In this document: positions 42,970 through 52,342 of the stretch, piece after piece
Layout of the letters: each line of letters opens with the position of its first letter
Numbering within the stretch: position 1 is the stretch's first letter
NCBI GenBank assembly: GCA_900016875.1
Contig: FCNR01000055.1
Coordinates: 1 to 64,000 of the forward strand
Length of the DNA stretch: 64,000 nt
Origin: Eubacteriaceae bacterium CHKCI004
GTDB lineage: Bacteria > Bacillota > Clostridia > Lachnospirales > Lachnospiraceae
Direction of reading: 5' to 3'
Notes under the pieces: generated by a model
Told to the model about the DNA's origin: nothing
The model's input: only the letters and a program-made list of their open reading frames with translations
Database searches by the model: none
Position numbers and translations under genes: made by a program

Positions 42970-44148
42970 ATGGGGATTCAGATCATCAGTATCAGCCATA
43001 AGATCGCGCCTCTTCGCATAAGAGAAATGTTTGCGTTCACGGAAGAACAGCAGAAGGATATGATGCGGAAGATGACCGAGTATCTGGAGGTCTCGGAATG
43101 TGTGGTTCTGTCCACCTGCAACCGGACGGAAATGTACGTGTACTCCGAGTCGGAGAGCGTGGGCGTTGTATACAATCTTATGGAGGACGTGCTTTTGCAG
43201 TGCGCAGGCGCGGAGGAAGAAGAGGATATCGGAAATTATCTGCTGTTTTTCCATGGGAAAAAGGCAATCCAGCATCTGTTTCAGGTGGCGGCGGGCCTGG
43301 ATTCCATGGTTATCGGGGAGGATCAGATTCTCGGGCAGGTGAAGACCGCCCATCAGCAGGCGAGAGCTGCCGGGACCACGGGAGTTTATCTGAATACCTT
43401 CTTCCGGATGGCGGTGACCAGCGCCAAAAAGGTAAAAACCGATACGGATTTGTCGAGAACTTCGGTGTCCACGGCGACCCTTGCCATCAAGGTGGCGGAG
43501 GAAGCGCTGGGCACGCTCAGAGATAAAAAGGTAATGATCATCGGGGCCACCGGCAAGATCGGCGGCATCGTTTTGATGAATATTCTGTCTCTTGATGAGG
43601 CGGAAGTTTACGTCACCACCAGAAGCAACAAGGTCATCAGCACCAAGCATGGGCAGAATAATTTCCTGACCATCGAGTATGAGGACCGCTACGATTACAT
43701 AGACGCCATGGACGTGGTCATCAGCGCCACATCCAGTCCGCATTATACGCTCACCAGCAGCAAGATCAGAAAGAGCATACGGACAGAAAAGCCGAGGGTA
43801 TTTGTGGACCTGGCGGTGCCAATGGACATCGAATCCAAGGTGACGGCTATCAACGGCGTAGCCTACTACAACATCGATGATTTTACCCGCATAGCCAAAG
43901 AGAACAATCAGAAGAAGCTGCGGGAGGCCCAGGCGGCCACCAGTATTCTGGAAGAGTACGAGCTGCAGTTTGAGCAGTGGATGGTCTTCCAGAAGTCTCT
44001 GCCGATCATGGCGAAGGTGCGGGACAACTTTATGAAGGTGACGGAACACAAGGGCGTGGAAAAAGCATTTGACCACCTCTTTTACTGGGTGCGGGAGAAC
44101 AACGATCCGGAGGATCTGGAGATGTTTTTCCGGTGCCTGAATCATTAG
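42970..44148 (+). CDS. hemA: Glutamyl-tRNA reductase
   Basis: 392 residues. Reduces glutamyl-tRNA(Glu) to glutamate-1-semialdehyde with NADPH, the first step of the C5 pathway. The catalytic Cys50 is in VVLSTCNRTEMYVY, followed by GLDSMVIGEDQILGQVK and the NADPH-binding IIGATGKIGGI. C-terminal dimerisation helix is present. A tRNA-Glu gene lies at 273-344 of the same window. A small hairpin (TTTGGAAG/CTTCCAAA) precedes the gene at 42906-42925, but it has no T run. Ribosome site GAAAGAGGA. Confidence 0.95.
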   Translation: MGIQIISISHKIAPLRIREMFAFTEEQQKDMMRKMTEYLEVSECVVLSTCNRTEMYVYSESESVGVVYNLMEDVLLQCAGAEEEEDIGNYLLFFHGKKAIQHLFQVAAGLDSMVIGEDQILGQVKTAHQQARAAGTTGVYLNTFFRMAVTSAKKVKTDTDLSRTSVSTATLAIKVAEEALGTLRDKKVMIIGATGKIGGIVLMNILSLDEAEVYVTTRSNKVISTKHGQNNFLTIEYEDRYDYIDAMDVVISATSSPHYTLTSSKIRKSIRTEKPRVFVDLAVPMDIESKVTAINGVAYYNIDDFTRIAKENNQKKLREAQAATSILEEYELQFEQWMVFQKSLPIMAKVRDNFMKVTEHKGVEKAFDHLFYWVRENNDPEDLEMFFRCLNH

Positions 44149-44166
44149 AGCAGATGGAGGAAAACA

Positions 44167-44922
44167 ATGGGTAAATTATACGCGGTGGGCTTTGGCCCGG
44201 GCGGTTATGAGCATATGACGGCGAAAGCCATTGATGTGATAAAAAATGCAGATATTATTACGGGATACACCACTTATGTGGAGATGCTGAAGAAGTTTTT
44301 CCCGGACAAGGAATATGTGGCGACGCCGATGACCAAGGAAATGGATCGGTGCCGGATGGCCATTGATCTTGCCAGCGAGGGCAAGACAGTCGCCATGGTG
44401 AGCTCCGGCGACAGCGGTATCTACGGTATGGCAGGAATCCTGCTGGAGATTGCCAACGAGAAGAAAGCCGATGTGGAGATCGAGACAGTGCCGGGTGTGA
44501 CGGCAGCCAGCGCGGCGGCCTCTGTGCTGGGCGCTCCGCTGATGCACGACTTTGCGGTAATCAGCTTAAGCGACCTGATGACGCCGTTTAACCTGATTAT
44601 GAAGAGAGTGGACTGCGCCGGACAGGGTGACTTCATCGTCTGCCTCTATAATCCGAAGAGCAAGAAGCGTGTGGATTACGTGGAGAAGGCGGCGGACATC
44701 CTGATGAAGTACCGGGATGCGGACACGCCGGTGGGCGTGGTGCGCCACGCGGGCCGGGAGGAGGAGTCCTCCTACATCACCACTCTGGGCGAGCTGAAAA
44801 ATGCGCCGATCGACATGTTCAGTATCGTGGTGATCGGTAATTCTAACACCTATGTGAGAGAAGGCAAAATGATCACCCCGCGGGGATACGAGGATAAATA
44901 CGGATTTGCCAATATTGGCTAG
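44167..44922 (+). CDS. cbiH: Cobalt-precorrin-3 C17-methyltransferase
   Basis: 251 residues. Methylates C17 and contracts the ring in the anaerobic route. Tetrapyrrole methylase family with GFGPGGYEHMT, SSGDSGIYGMAG, PGVTAASAAASVLGAPLMHDF and the DFIVCLYNPKSKKR block that marks CbiH/CobJ. Ribosome site ATGGAGGAAAA. It lies 18 bases after hemA and 12 before the hemC fusion. Confidence 0.95.
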   Translation: MGKLYAVGFGPGGYEHMTAKAIDVIKNADIITGYTTYVEMLKKFFPDKEYVATPMTKEMDRCRMAIDLASEGKTVAMVSSGDSGIYGMAGILLEIANEKKADVEIETVPGVTAASAAASVLGAPLMHDFAVISLSDLMTPFNLIMKRVDCAGQGDFIVCLYNPKSKKRVDYVEKAADILMKYRDADTPVGVVRHAGREEESSYITTLGELKNAPIDMFSIVVIGNSNTYVREGKMITPRGYEDKYGFANIG

Positions 44923-44934
44923 TCGGAGGCATTT

Positions 44935-47340
44935 ATGAAAAAGACTATTAGAATCGGAACCAGAAAGAGTCTTCTGGCTCTGGTGCAGACAGAGATTGTA
45001 AAAGACGCGCTGCTTCGTGCCTTTCCGGAGACGGAGATTGAGATTGTAAAGATTGACACCAAGGGTGACCAGCTGCTGGACCGCTCCCTGACCTCCTTCG
45101 GAGGCAAGGGCGTGTTCACCGTGGAGCTGGAGGCGGAGCTTCTGTCCGGGGCCATTGATATCGCCGTGCACAGCGCGAAAGATATGCCGATGGAGTTTCC
45201 GGCAGGGCTTGGCATCGGCGCGGTGCTTTCCCGGGCGGATGCCAGGGACACTTTTGTGAGTCTGGACGGAACGAAGCTTGCGGACCTGGCGCCGGGCAGC
45301 GTGGTGGGAACCAGCTCCCTTCGTCGGGAACTGCAGATTAAAGAGATCAATCCGCAGGTGCAGATTAAGCTGCTGCGGGGAAATGTACAGACGAGACTGC
45401 GCAAATTAAAGGAAGGCCAGTATGACGGCATCATCCTGGCGGCGGCAGGCATCGAGCGTCTGGGTTACGAGAACGAAGAAGAATTTCATTATGAATATCT
45501 GGAGCCGGAGACATTTCTTCCGGCGGCGGGCCAGGGCATCCTGGCGGTGGAAAGCCGGATGGACGATGCGGAGACGGCAGAGATGCTGGCGGCCATTCAT
45601 GATGCGGAGGCGGCCTGTCTCCTGGCTGCGGAGCGTTCATTCTTAAAGACCATCGGCGGAAGCTGCAACGCGCCGGCGGCGGCATACTGCCGCAAAGAAG
45701 GCGCACGATTCCTCATGGACGCCATGTTTGTGAAGGACGGCGCGCATCTGCGCCGGGCGCATATGGACATCGCTGCGGATGCGCAAGGTATGCTGGAAGC
45801 GGCCACTCAGCTTGGAAAGGACATTGCAGGAGAAGTGAATAAAGGAATCGTATATCTGGTGGGAGCCGGCCCGGGGGACGAGGACCTGATGACAAGGAAG
45901 GGACTCAAGGTGCTCCGTGAGGCGGACGTGATTGTCTATGACAGTCTGGCGTCCAGCTCTCTGTTAAATGAGGTGCGGGACGACGCGGAGCTGATCTTTG
46001 CGGGCAAACGTTCTTCTCATCATTTTAAGAAACAGTACGAGACCAATCAGCTTTTGATTGATCTGGCGAAGGAAGGAAAAAATGTAGTCCGTTTAAAAGG
46101 CGGCGACCCGTACATTTTCGGGCGCGGCGGCGAGGAAGGACAGGAGCTTCGCGCGGCAGGCGTGGACTTTGTGGTGGTGCCTGGCATCTCCTCTTCCTAC
46201 TCGGTTCCGGCCTACTGCGGTATTCCGGTAACCCACCGGGATTATGCTTCTTCTTTCCATGTGATCACCGGACACGAGGGTAATCACAAAAACGGAGCCA
46301 CCGTGCTGGATTACGGCACTTTAGCAAGGGAAGAGGGAACGCTCATCTTCCTCATGGGACTGAAGAACCTGCCGAATATCGTGAAGAATCTTATAGAAAA
46401 CGGCAAGAATCCGAAGACGCCGGCGGGCGTTCTGCAGGAGGGAACCACCGCAAGACAGAAGATGGCGGTGGGAACTCTCGAAAATATCGTGGAAGTTGTG
46501 GAGCGGGAAGGCATACAGACTCCTGCCATCACCGTGGTGGGCGACGTGGTGAGCCTGGCCGACGAACTTTCGTGGTACGGCGGAAAGCCGTTGTCCGGAC
46601 AGCGTGTGCTGGTGACCGGAAGCCGTTCCATGGTGGAGCGTCTGTCACCGCTGCTGAAAGAAGAGGGAGCGGAAGCCATTTCCTTCAGCCTCATTCGGAC
46701 GGAAGCCATGGACACGCCGGAGTTTGACCGGGCCATGGCGGACATTGACAGTTACACATGGATTGTACTGACCAGCGCCAACGGCGTGGAATGTTTCTTT
46801 GATAAATTAAAAGCTATGCGAAAAGATATCCGCGACTTTAAGGATGTACATTTCGCAGTGATCGGCGACGGAACGAAGAATGCCCTGGAAGGCCACGGCA
46901 TTTACAGTGACCTGATTCCGACGGCGTATTCTTCCAAAGACATGGCGGCGGCCATGGTTCCGCACATGAAGCCGACCGATAAGGTGCTGCTGCTTCGGGC
47001 GGAGGAAGCCAACGCGGTGCTGCCGGATTCTCTGACGGCGGCGGGCATCGACCATACCTGTGTGTCTCTCTACCACACGGTGGTGGACGAGCGCAAGGCC
47101 GATGAGCTGTCACGGCTCATTGAAACCGTGGATTACATTACATTTGCCAGCTCCAGCGCCGTGCGGGCCTTCGTATCCATGGCGGGCAGCCTGGAAAATG
47201 TATCGGCAAAATACATCAGTATCGGCCCGGTGACCACAAAGACCGCCGAGGCGGAGGGACTGCATGTGGACCGGACGGCGGCAGTCTATACGGCCCAGGG
47301 CATCGTGGATGCGATCATCGAAGATGTCCGGGAGAATTAG
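44935..47340 (+). CDS. hemC-cobA-hemD: Trifunctional porphobilinogen deaminase / uroporphyrinogen-III C-methyltransferase / uroporphyrinogen-III synthase
   Basis: 801 residues with three domains. Residues ~1-300 are HemC: IRIGTRKSLLALVQTE, Asp83 in HSAKDMPM and the dipyrromethane-anchoring Cys244 in GGSCNAP. Residues ~303-545 are the methylase CobA/SUMT: VYLVGAGPGDEDLMT, LKGGDPYIFGRGGEE and the VPGISS block. Residues ~553-801 are HemD (GQRVLVTGSR, then the hinge-linked second lobe ending in SAVRAFVSM). The protein would run from porphobilinogen to precorrin-2 in one chain, protecting the unstable hydroxymethylbilane. Ribosome site TCGGAGGC. HemC-CobA-HemD triple fusion is uncommon; CobA-HemD pairs are well known. 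Confidence 0.93.
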   Translation: MKKTIRIGTRKSLLALVQTEIVKDALLRAFPETEIEIVKIDTKGDQLLDRSLTSFGGKGVFTVELEAELLSGAIDIAVHSAKDMPMEFPAGLGIGAVLSRADARDTFVSLDGTKLADLAPGSVVGTSSLRRELQIKEINPQVQIKLLRGNVQTRLRKLKEGQYDGIILAAAGIERLGYENEEEFHYEYLEPETFLPAAGQGILAVESRMDDAETAEMLAAIHDAEAACLLAAERSFLKTIGGSCNAPAAAYCRKEGARFLMDAMFVKDGAHLRRAHMDIAADAQGMLEAATQLGKDIAGEVNKGIVYLVGAGPGDEDLMTRKGLKVLREADVIVYDSLASSSLLNEVRDDAELIFAGKRSSHHFKKQYETNQLLIDLAKEGKNVVRLKGGDPYIFGRGGEEGQELRAAGVDFVVVPGISSSYSVPAYCGIPVTHRDYASSFHVITGHEGNHKNGATVLDYGTLAREEGTLIFLMGLKNLPNIVKNLIENGKNPKTPAGVLQEGTTARQKMAVGTLENIVEVVEREGIQTPAITVVGDVVSLADELSWYGGKPLSGQRVLVTGSRSMVERLSPLLKEEGAEAISFSLIRTEAMDTPEFDRAMADIDSYTWIVLTSANGVECFFDKLKAMRKDIRDFKDVHFAVIGDGTKNALEGHGIYSDLIPTAYSSKDMAAAMVPHMKPTDKVLLLRAEEANAVLPDSLTAAGIDHTCVSLYHTVVDERKADELSRLIETVDYITFASSSAVRAFVSMAGSLENVSAKYISIGPVTTKTAEAEGLHVDRTAAVYTAQGIVDAIIEDVREN

Positions 47341-47418
47341 CCGCAAAAAGACGACGGCGCGGCGGCCGGAAATTATGCGAAACTGCCCGCAATGCGGCAA
47401 AAAGGAGATGCTGATGAA

Positions 47419-48198
47419 ATGAAAACACAAATAAAACGATTTTTGCTGACCCTGGGATTTATGACGAGGATTCCGGTCAACGTGGATCTGGGAGAGGTCA
47501 AAGATGAGGACATGCACAAGGGCTTTCTCTACTATCCGGTGGTGGGGCTGATTATCGGTCTCATCGACATGGTGGTGTATCTGCTGGTGTGCCAGATTCT
47601 GCCGGAGATCTACGGCATCATCTTTGCCCTCCTGGCTAACTTTTTCGTGACGGGAGCCTTCCATCTGGACGGCCTCTCCGACACGGCGGACGGCATTTAT
47701 TCTGCCAGGAACAGGGAGCGGATGCTGGAGATCATGAAAGACAGCCGCATCGGCACCAACGGCGGCATCGCCATGTGCTTTGACATTATGCTGAAGGTGG
47801 TGGGACTTGCCTGCTGCGACATGCGGTGGCTGATGATTCTCATGATGCCTGTGGCCGGTAAAATGGTGCAGGGCGCCATCGTCTACAAGGCGGTGTACCC
47901 GAGAAAGACCGGTATCGGTATCTACGTGGGCACAGTCAGCCTCAGTACCGTCATCGGCACGGTGATTCTCGGACTCATCGCCATGACCGTGGCATTTTCC
48001 TGGTGGGGAATCCTCATGTATGCGGTGCTGTTCGCGCTGGCGTATCTGTTCCGCGTGTACATCACCGGCAAGATTGGAGGAATCACCGGAGACGTCATGG
48101 GAGCCGGTAGCGAGCTGGCGGAGATCTTTCTGCTGATACTGGTACTCATCATCACCAGATTCGCCGGATTCCCGGTGGGACTTTATGGAATATGGTAG
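47419..48198 (+). CDS. cobS: Adenosylcobinamide-GDP ribazoletransferase
   Basis: 259 residues, polytopic membrane protein that joins adenosylcobinamide-GDP to alpha-ribazole, the last assembly step. FLLTLGFMTRIPVNVD and the FHLDGLSDTADGIYSARNRERMLEIMKDSRIGTNGG block are diagnostic. Start taken at ATG 47419; an earlier in-frame ATG at 47392 would add nine residues with no ribosome site. It lies next to cobT, which makes its alpha-ribazole phosphate substrate. Confidence 0.93.
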   Translation: MKTQIKRFLLTLGFMTRIPVNVDLGEVKDEDMHKGFLYYPVVGLIIGLIDMVVYLLVCQILPEIYGIIFALLANFFVTGAFHLDGLSDTADGIYSARNRERMLEIMKDSRIGTNGGIAMCFDIMLKVVGLACCDMRWLMILMMPVAGKMVQGAIVYKAVYPRKTGIGIYVGTVSLSTVIGTVILGLIAMTVAFSWWGILMYAVLFALAYLFRVYITGKIGGITGDVMGAGSELAEIFLLILVLIITRFAGFPVGLYGIW

Positions 48199-48290
48199 GA
48201 TGATGTGGACAGAAGCGGAGAAATGTGGACAGAGCCACCGTGGGAATCTGCGATATGTGGATAGAGTGAACATTGGAAGGGATGATAAAA

Positions 48291-49355
48291 TTGACACTGG
48301 AGGAAGCGATTAAGAAAATACAGCCTCTGGACAAGGAGGCCATGGCATATACCCACGCCCGCTGGAATACGCTGGGCAAGCCTCTTTACAGTCTGGGACG
48401 GCTGGAGGAGATGGTGACGCAGTTTGCCGGGATTTACGGGGATAAGAATCCGCATCTGGGCAAAAAAGCGGTTATCGTCATGGCGGCTGACAACGGCGTG
48501 GTGGCAGAGGGCGTCACCCAGACCGGGCAGGAAGTGACAAAGACTGTCACGGAAAATATGACGAAGCACAACGCGACCATCTGCATCATGTCCGCCATGA
48601 GCGGAGCGGATGTGATTCCTGTGGATATCGGCATCGCCACGGACTGCGACAATCCGGGCGTACGGAACTGCAAGATTAAATACGGCACCGACAATATGGC
48701 CAAGGGCCCGGCCATGAGCCGGGAGGAGGCGGTGCGCGCCATCGAGGTGGGCATCCATATGGTGGAAGAGCTTGTGGCCAAAGGCTATAATCTGTTCGCC
48801 ACCGGAGAGATGGGCATCGGCAACACCACCACCAGCAGCGCGGTATGTTCCGTCCTTCTGGACCAGCCTGTGGAGAAGGTGACCGGCAAGGGAGCGGGTC
48901 TTACCAATAAAGATCTGGAACATAAGATCGCGGTGATAAAGGAAAGCATCGCTCTCAATCAGGTGGACGCGTCGGACCCGCTGGATGTGCTGTCCAAAGT
49001 GGGCGGCCTCGATATTGCCGGTCTGGTGGGATGCTTTATCGGCGCGGCGGCGTGCCGGGTTCCTGCCTTTATCGATGGTTTTATCTCTTCCGTGGCGGCG
49101 CTTCTTGCCGTGCGGCTGGCGCCGCAGTGCGATCCGTATCTGTTCCCGTCCCACTGCTCCAACGAACCGGCAGGACAGATGGTGCTGGATGCCCTCGGCA
49201 AACAGCCGTACATCCTGGCAAATATGTGCCTGGGTGAAGGCACCGGCGCAGTGATGGGATTTACCATTGCGGACTACGCTTTCAAGGCGTACTGGGAGCT
49301 GCCGAGCTTTGAGCAGACAAACTTTGGAACTTACGAGGATTTGAGTGATAAATAG
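48291..49355 (+). CDS. cobT: Nicotinate-nucleotide--dimethylbenzimidazole phosphoribosyltransferase
   Basis: 354 residues. Forms alpha-ribazole phosphate from a lower-ligand base and nicotinate mononucleotide. N-terminus TLEEAIKKIQPLDKEAM, the VIVMAADNGVVAEGVTQT segment and the base-activating Glu in CLGEGTGAV are typical. A TTG start at 48291 is preferred, with AAGGGA 8 bases upstream; an ATG three codons earlier (48282) abuts the ribosome site. The lower-ligand base cannot be predicted from this alone; no bza genes are seen. Confidence 0.93.
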   Translation: MTLEEAIKKIQPLDKEAMAYTHARWNTLGKPLYSLGRLEEMVTQFAGIYGDKNPHLGKKAVIVMAADNGVVAEGVTQTGQEVTKTVTENMTKHNATICIMSAMSGADVIPVDIGIATDCDNPGVRNCKIKYGTDNMAKGPAMSREEAVRAIEVGIHMVEELVAKGYNLFATGEMGIGNTTTSSAVCSVLLDQPVEKVTGKGAGLTNKDLEHKIAVIKESIALNQVDASDPLDVLSKVGGLDIAGLVGCFIGAAACRVPAFIDGFISSVAALLAVRLAPQCDPYLFPSHCSNEPAGQMVLDALGKQPYILANMCLGEGTGAVMGFTIADYAFKAYWELPSFEQTNFGTYEDLSDK

Positions 49356-49368
49356 AAAAGGAGAAACA

Positions 49369-50007
49369 ATGCTGGATAGGATTGCGATTGTAAAACCGGA
49401 AGATATCGAGAAACGCAGCATGGAGATTATCACCAGCGAGCTTGGCGGAAGAACCTGGCCGGAGCCGGAGTTCTCCATCGTGAAGCGGTGCATCCATACC
49501 TCTGCGGATTTCGATTACGCCGACAATCTGTGTTTTTCAGAAAATGCGGCGCAGCTTGGCGTGGAAGCGCTGAAGCGCGGGGCGCACATTGTGACAGATA
49601 CGAGAATGGCGTGGTCCGGAATTAATAAAAAGAAACTGGCGTCCTTTGGCGGCGAGGCTCACTGCTTCATGTCAGACGAGGACGTGGCGGCCGAAGCCAA
49701 GGAGAAAGGCTGCACCAGAGCGGCCATCTGTATGGAACGGGGCGCTGCCCTGCCGGGTGAGGTGATCTTCGCAGTGGGCAATGCGCCGACTGCGCTGATT
49801 CGTCTCTACGAGATGATAGAGGAAGGCCGGGTGAAACCTGCGCTGATCATCGGAGCGCCGGTGGGCTTTGTCAACGTGGTGGAATCCAAAGAACTTATCA
49901 TGGAGATCGGGCAGAAGGCCGGCGTGCCGTTTATCGTGCCGAAGGGCCGAAAGGGCGGCAGCAACATTGCGGCGACCATCTGCAACGCCATGTTATATCA
50001 GTTATGA
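49369..50007 (+). CDS. cbiC: Cobalt-precorrin-8 methylmutase
   Basis: 212 residues. Moves the methyl group from C11 to C12, giving cobyrinic acid. IVKPEDIEKRSMEIITSEL, RCIHTSADFDYADNLCFSENA with the catalytic-type His, DTRMAWSGI, and GAPVGFVNVVESKELI are hallmarks. ATG at 49369 with AAAAGGAGA upstream; an in-frame GTG at 49345 lies inside cobT. Its stop overlaps cbiD by 4 bases. Confidence 0.94.
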   Translation: MLDRIAIVKPEDIEKRSMEIITSELGGRTWPEPEFSIVKRCIHTSADFDYADNLCFSENAAQLGVEALKRGAHIVTDTRMAWSGINKKKLASFGGEAHCFMSDEDVAAEAKEKGCTRAAICMERGAALPGEVIFAVGNAPTALIRLYEMIEEGRVKPALIIGAPVGFVNVVESKELIMEIGQKAGVPFIVPKGRKGGSNIAATICNAMLYQL

Positions 50008-51092
50008 AAAAATTAAGAGAAGGGGTCTCCACCGGATCCTGCATGACCGGTGGCGCGACAGCGGCAGCGCTGTGGCTGACCACCGGCAAATGCCCGGATG
50101 TCATCAAGGTGGAGACGCCCATTGGAAAAACTTTGTATCTGGATGTGATTCCCAAAGAAAAGGGAACCTGCGGCATCGTCAAGGACGCCGGAGACGACCC
50201 GGATGTGACCAATGGAAGTGAAGTGATCACATCGGTGAAGATTCTGCCCGAAGACGGGGAGATCACTTTCGTGGGCGACGATGGTATTGGAACCATCACT
50301 CAGGAAGGTCTGAAACTGCCGGTGGGTGAGCCGGCCATCAACCCGGTGCCGCGGCAGATGGCGGAGAAAGCGCTCCGGAAGATTATCGGTAACCGGGGAG
50401 CCGTTGTGACGGTATCCATTCCCGGCGGCGGGGAGCTGGCGAAACGTACCTTCAACCCGCGGCTTGGCGTGCTGGGCGGCCTGTCCGTCCTGGGCACCAC
50501 GGGTATTGTCCGGCCCATGAGTGAGGAAGCCATGAAGGATTCCCTGCTGGTGGAGCTTGACATGTACGCCAGACAGGGACACCGCTCCATTTTGTTTGTG
50601 CTGGGCACCACAGGAGAAAATGCATTGAAAGCCCGCTACGGCCAGTTCGCGTGCGTCCTGCAGGTCAGCAATTATATCGGATTTATGATCGAGGAAGCGG
50701 TGGAGCGGGGCTTTACCGATATTCTCATCGGAGGCTTTGTGGGCAAGCTGGTAAAGGTGGCTTCGGGAACCATGAACACCCACAGTCATGTGGCCGACGG
50801 CCGGCTGGAGACCATCTGTACCCATGCGGCGCTTCACGGCGCTTCCCGGGAAGTCATTGAGAGGATTTATTCCTGCGTCACCACCAAGGCGGCCATGAAG
50901 ATCGTGGAGGAAGAGGGTCTCATGGATATCTGGAAGGATATGGCGGAGAAGGCCGCCCTTCACTGTAAGAAAACCGCCCGCGAGATGGCGGAGGTGGGAA
51001 TCATTTTTCTGGATGGAGATAACCAGGTGCTTGCTGAGAGTGAAAATGTGCAGGAGATCCTGCCGAAAGTATTGAGACAACAGGAGGAATAG
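50004..51092 (+). CDS. cbiD: Cobalt-precorrin-5B C1-methyltransferase
   Basis: 362 residues. Methylates C1 in the anaerobic pathway and is unlike the other methylases in fold. LREGVSTGSCMTGGATAAALWLTTG at the start, GGDDPDVTNG-like DAGDDPDVTNG, EPAINPVPRQMAEKAL, and FVGKLVKVASGTMNTHSHVADGR are diagnostic. The ATGA overlap with cbiC indicates translational coupling, and cbiE-T starts one base after its stop. Confidence 0.95.
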   Translation: MKKLREGVSTGSCMTGGATAAALWLTTGKCPDVIKVETPIGKTLYLDVIPKEKGTCGIVKDAGDDPDVTNGSEVITSVKILPEDGEITFVGDDGIGTITQEGLKLPVGEPAINPVPRQMAEKALRKIIGNRGAVVTVSIPGGGELAKRTFNPRLGVLGGLSVLGTTGIVRPMSEEAMKDSLLVELDMYARQGHRSILFVLGTTGENALKARYGQFACVLQVSNYIGFMIEEAVERGFTDILIGGFVGKLVKVASGTMNTHSHVADGRLETICTHAALHGASREVIERIYSCVTTKAAMKIVEEEGLMDIWKDMAEKAALHCKKTAREMAEVGIIFLDGDNQVLAESENVQEILPKVLRQQEE

Positions 51093-51093
51093 C

Positions 51094-52335
51094 ATGAGCC
51101 GTTTGACAATTATAGGAATCGGGCCGGGAAGCGCGGAATATTTCATGCCGGCGGCGAGGAACCGAATGCGCAGCGCACACACAGTTATCGCTGCAAAACG
51201 GATTTTACCGATGCTTCAGGAAGTCTGCGGCAGCACGGAAGCGCAGTTCCAGCCCATGGGAAAGATTAAGGACACACTGGAAGTCATTGACGGCCTGCTT
51301 CATCAGGAAAAAGATGTGGCGCTGGTGGTCAGCGGCGATCCGCTGATGTACAGCCTGTACAAAACGATTCTGAATCAGGAGATCAGCGAGGACTGGGAGA
51401 TGGATGTGATTCCGGGCATCGGATCCATGCAAATGCTGGGAGCGGCTTTCGGGGAGACCATGGAGGACGCCCGGCTTATGAGCGTGCATGGAAGAAGCCG
51501 GACGCCGGGCTCGGTGGCTCTCTGCGTGACGGAGAATCCAAAGGTATTTTTCTTGTGCAGCAAGGAACAGGGACCGGCGTGGCTGTCCCGGATCATGCTG
51601 GAATACAACCTGCATGACGTGGAAGTCTTTGCGGGAGCCAATCTTTCCTATGAGGATGAGATGCTGGTGTCCGGAAGCCCTGCGGAGATGGCGGAGAAAG
51701 AATTCCCGGCGCTCTGCGTGGCTATGATCAAGAACCCGCATCCTCGTCCGGTGACCCGTCCGTGTTTCCTGTCCGACGAGGACTTTGAGCGGGGCAGGAC
51801 GCCGATGACCAAGGAAGAGATCCGTGTGCTGATTCTTCACAAAATGAAAATACATCCCGACGACGTTATCTGGGATATCGGCGCGGGAACCGGTTCCGTC
51901 TCCGTGGAGTGTGCAAGGCAGGCGCCTTTCGGACAGGTTCACAGCGTGGAACGGGACGAGGCAGCGATACATTTAATAGAAAAGAACCGGGAAAAGTTCG
52001 GCCTTGATAATCTGTTCATCTATGAGGGCGACGCGGCGGAACGCGCGGCGCATCTTCCGGCGCCAGACAAGGTATTTATCGGCGGCAGCGGCGGAAAGCT
52101 CCGTGAGATCATGGAGATCATCGATACATTTCCTAAGAAAATACAGGTCACCGTGTCGGCGGTGACGCTGGAGACCATCGCGGAAGCCGGAGAGATTCTT
52201 GGAAACTATGACGCGGATTACGATGTGATTCAGGCGACGGTGGGCCGGGGCAGAAAGATCGGCAGTTACCACATCATGGACACAAATAATCCGGTAATGA
52301 TATTTACAGCGGCCATACATGGCCAGGAAAGGTAA
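51094..52335 (+). CDS. cbiET: Cobalt-precorrin-7 C5-methyltransferase / C15-methyltransferase, decarboxylating (fused CbiE-CbiT)
   Basis: 413 residues. Residues ~1-210 are CbiE, a tetrapyrrole methylase (TIIGIGPGSAEYFMPAA, VVSGDPLMYS, VIPGIGSMQMLGAAF). Residues ~225-413 are CbiT, a Rossmann-type methyltransferase and decarboxylase (GRTPMTKEEIRVLILHKM, DIGAGTGSVSVECA, then KVFIGGSGGKLREI). The fusion matches aerobic CobL in order. Ribosome site AGGAGGAATA. Tight spacing to cbiD and cbiK. Confidence 0.95.
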   Translation: MSRLTIIGIGPGSAEYFMPAARNRMRSAHTVIAAKRILPMLQEVCGSTEAQFQPMGKIKDTLEVIDGLLHQEKDVALVVSGDPLMYSLYKTILNQEISEDWEMDVIPGIGSMQMLGAAFGETMEDARLMSVHGRSRTPGSVALCVTENPKVFFLCSKEQGPAWLSRIMLEYNLHDVEVFAGANLSYEDEMLVSGSPAEMAEKEFPALCVAMIKNPHPRPVTRPCFLSDEDFERGRTPMTKEEIRVLILHKMKIHPDDVIWDIGAGTGSVSVECARQAPFGQVHSVERDEAAIHLIEKNREKFGLDNLFIYEGDAAERAAHLPAPDKVFIGGSGGKLREIMEIIDTFPKKIQVTVSAVTLETIAEAGEILGNYDADYDVIQATVGRGRKIGSYHIMDTNNPVMIFTAAIHGQER

Positions 52336-52342
52336 GCGACAA

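Noticed and set aside
42736-44145. Minus-strand 469-codon ORF opposite hemA
   Set aside because: His/Arg/Leu-rich shadow translation of hemA and cbiF; no ribosome site.
47110-49493. Minus-strand ORFs of 395 and 436 codons opposite cobS, cobT and cbiC
   Set aside because: Shadows typical of GC-rich genes; the plus-strand frames are all recognised.
50013-51182. Minus-strand 389-codon ORF opposite cbiD
   Set aside because: A shadow; cbiD is intact on the plus strand.
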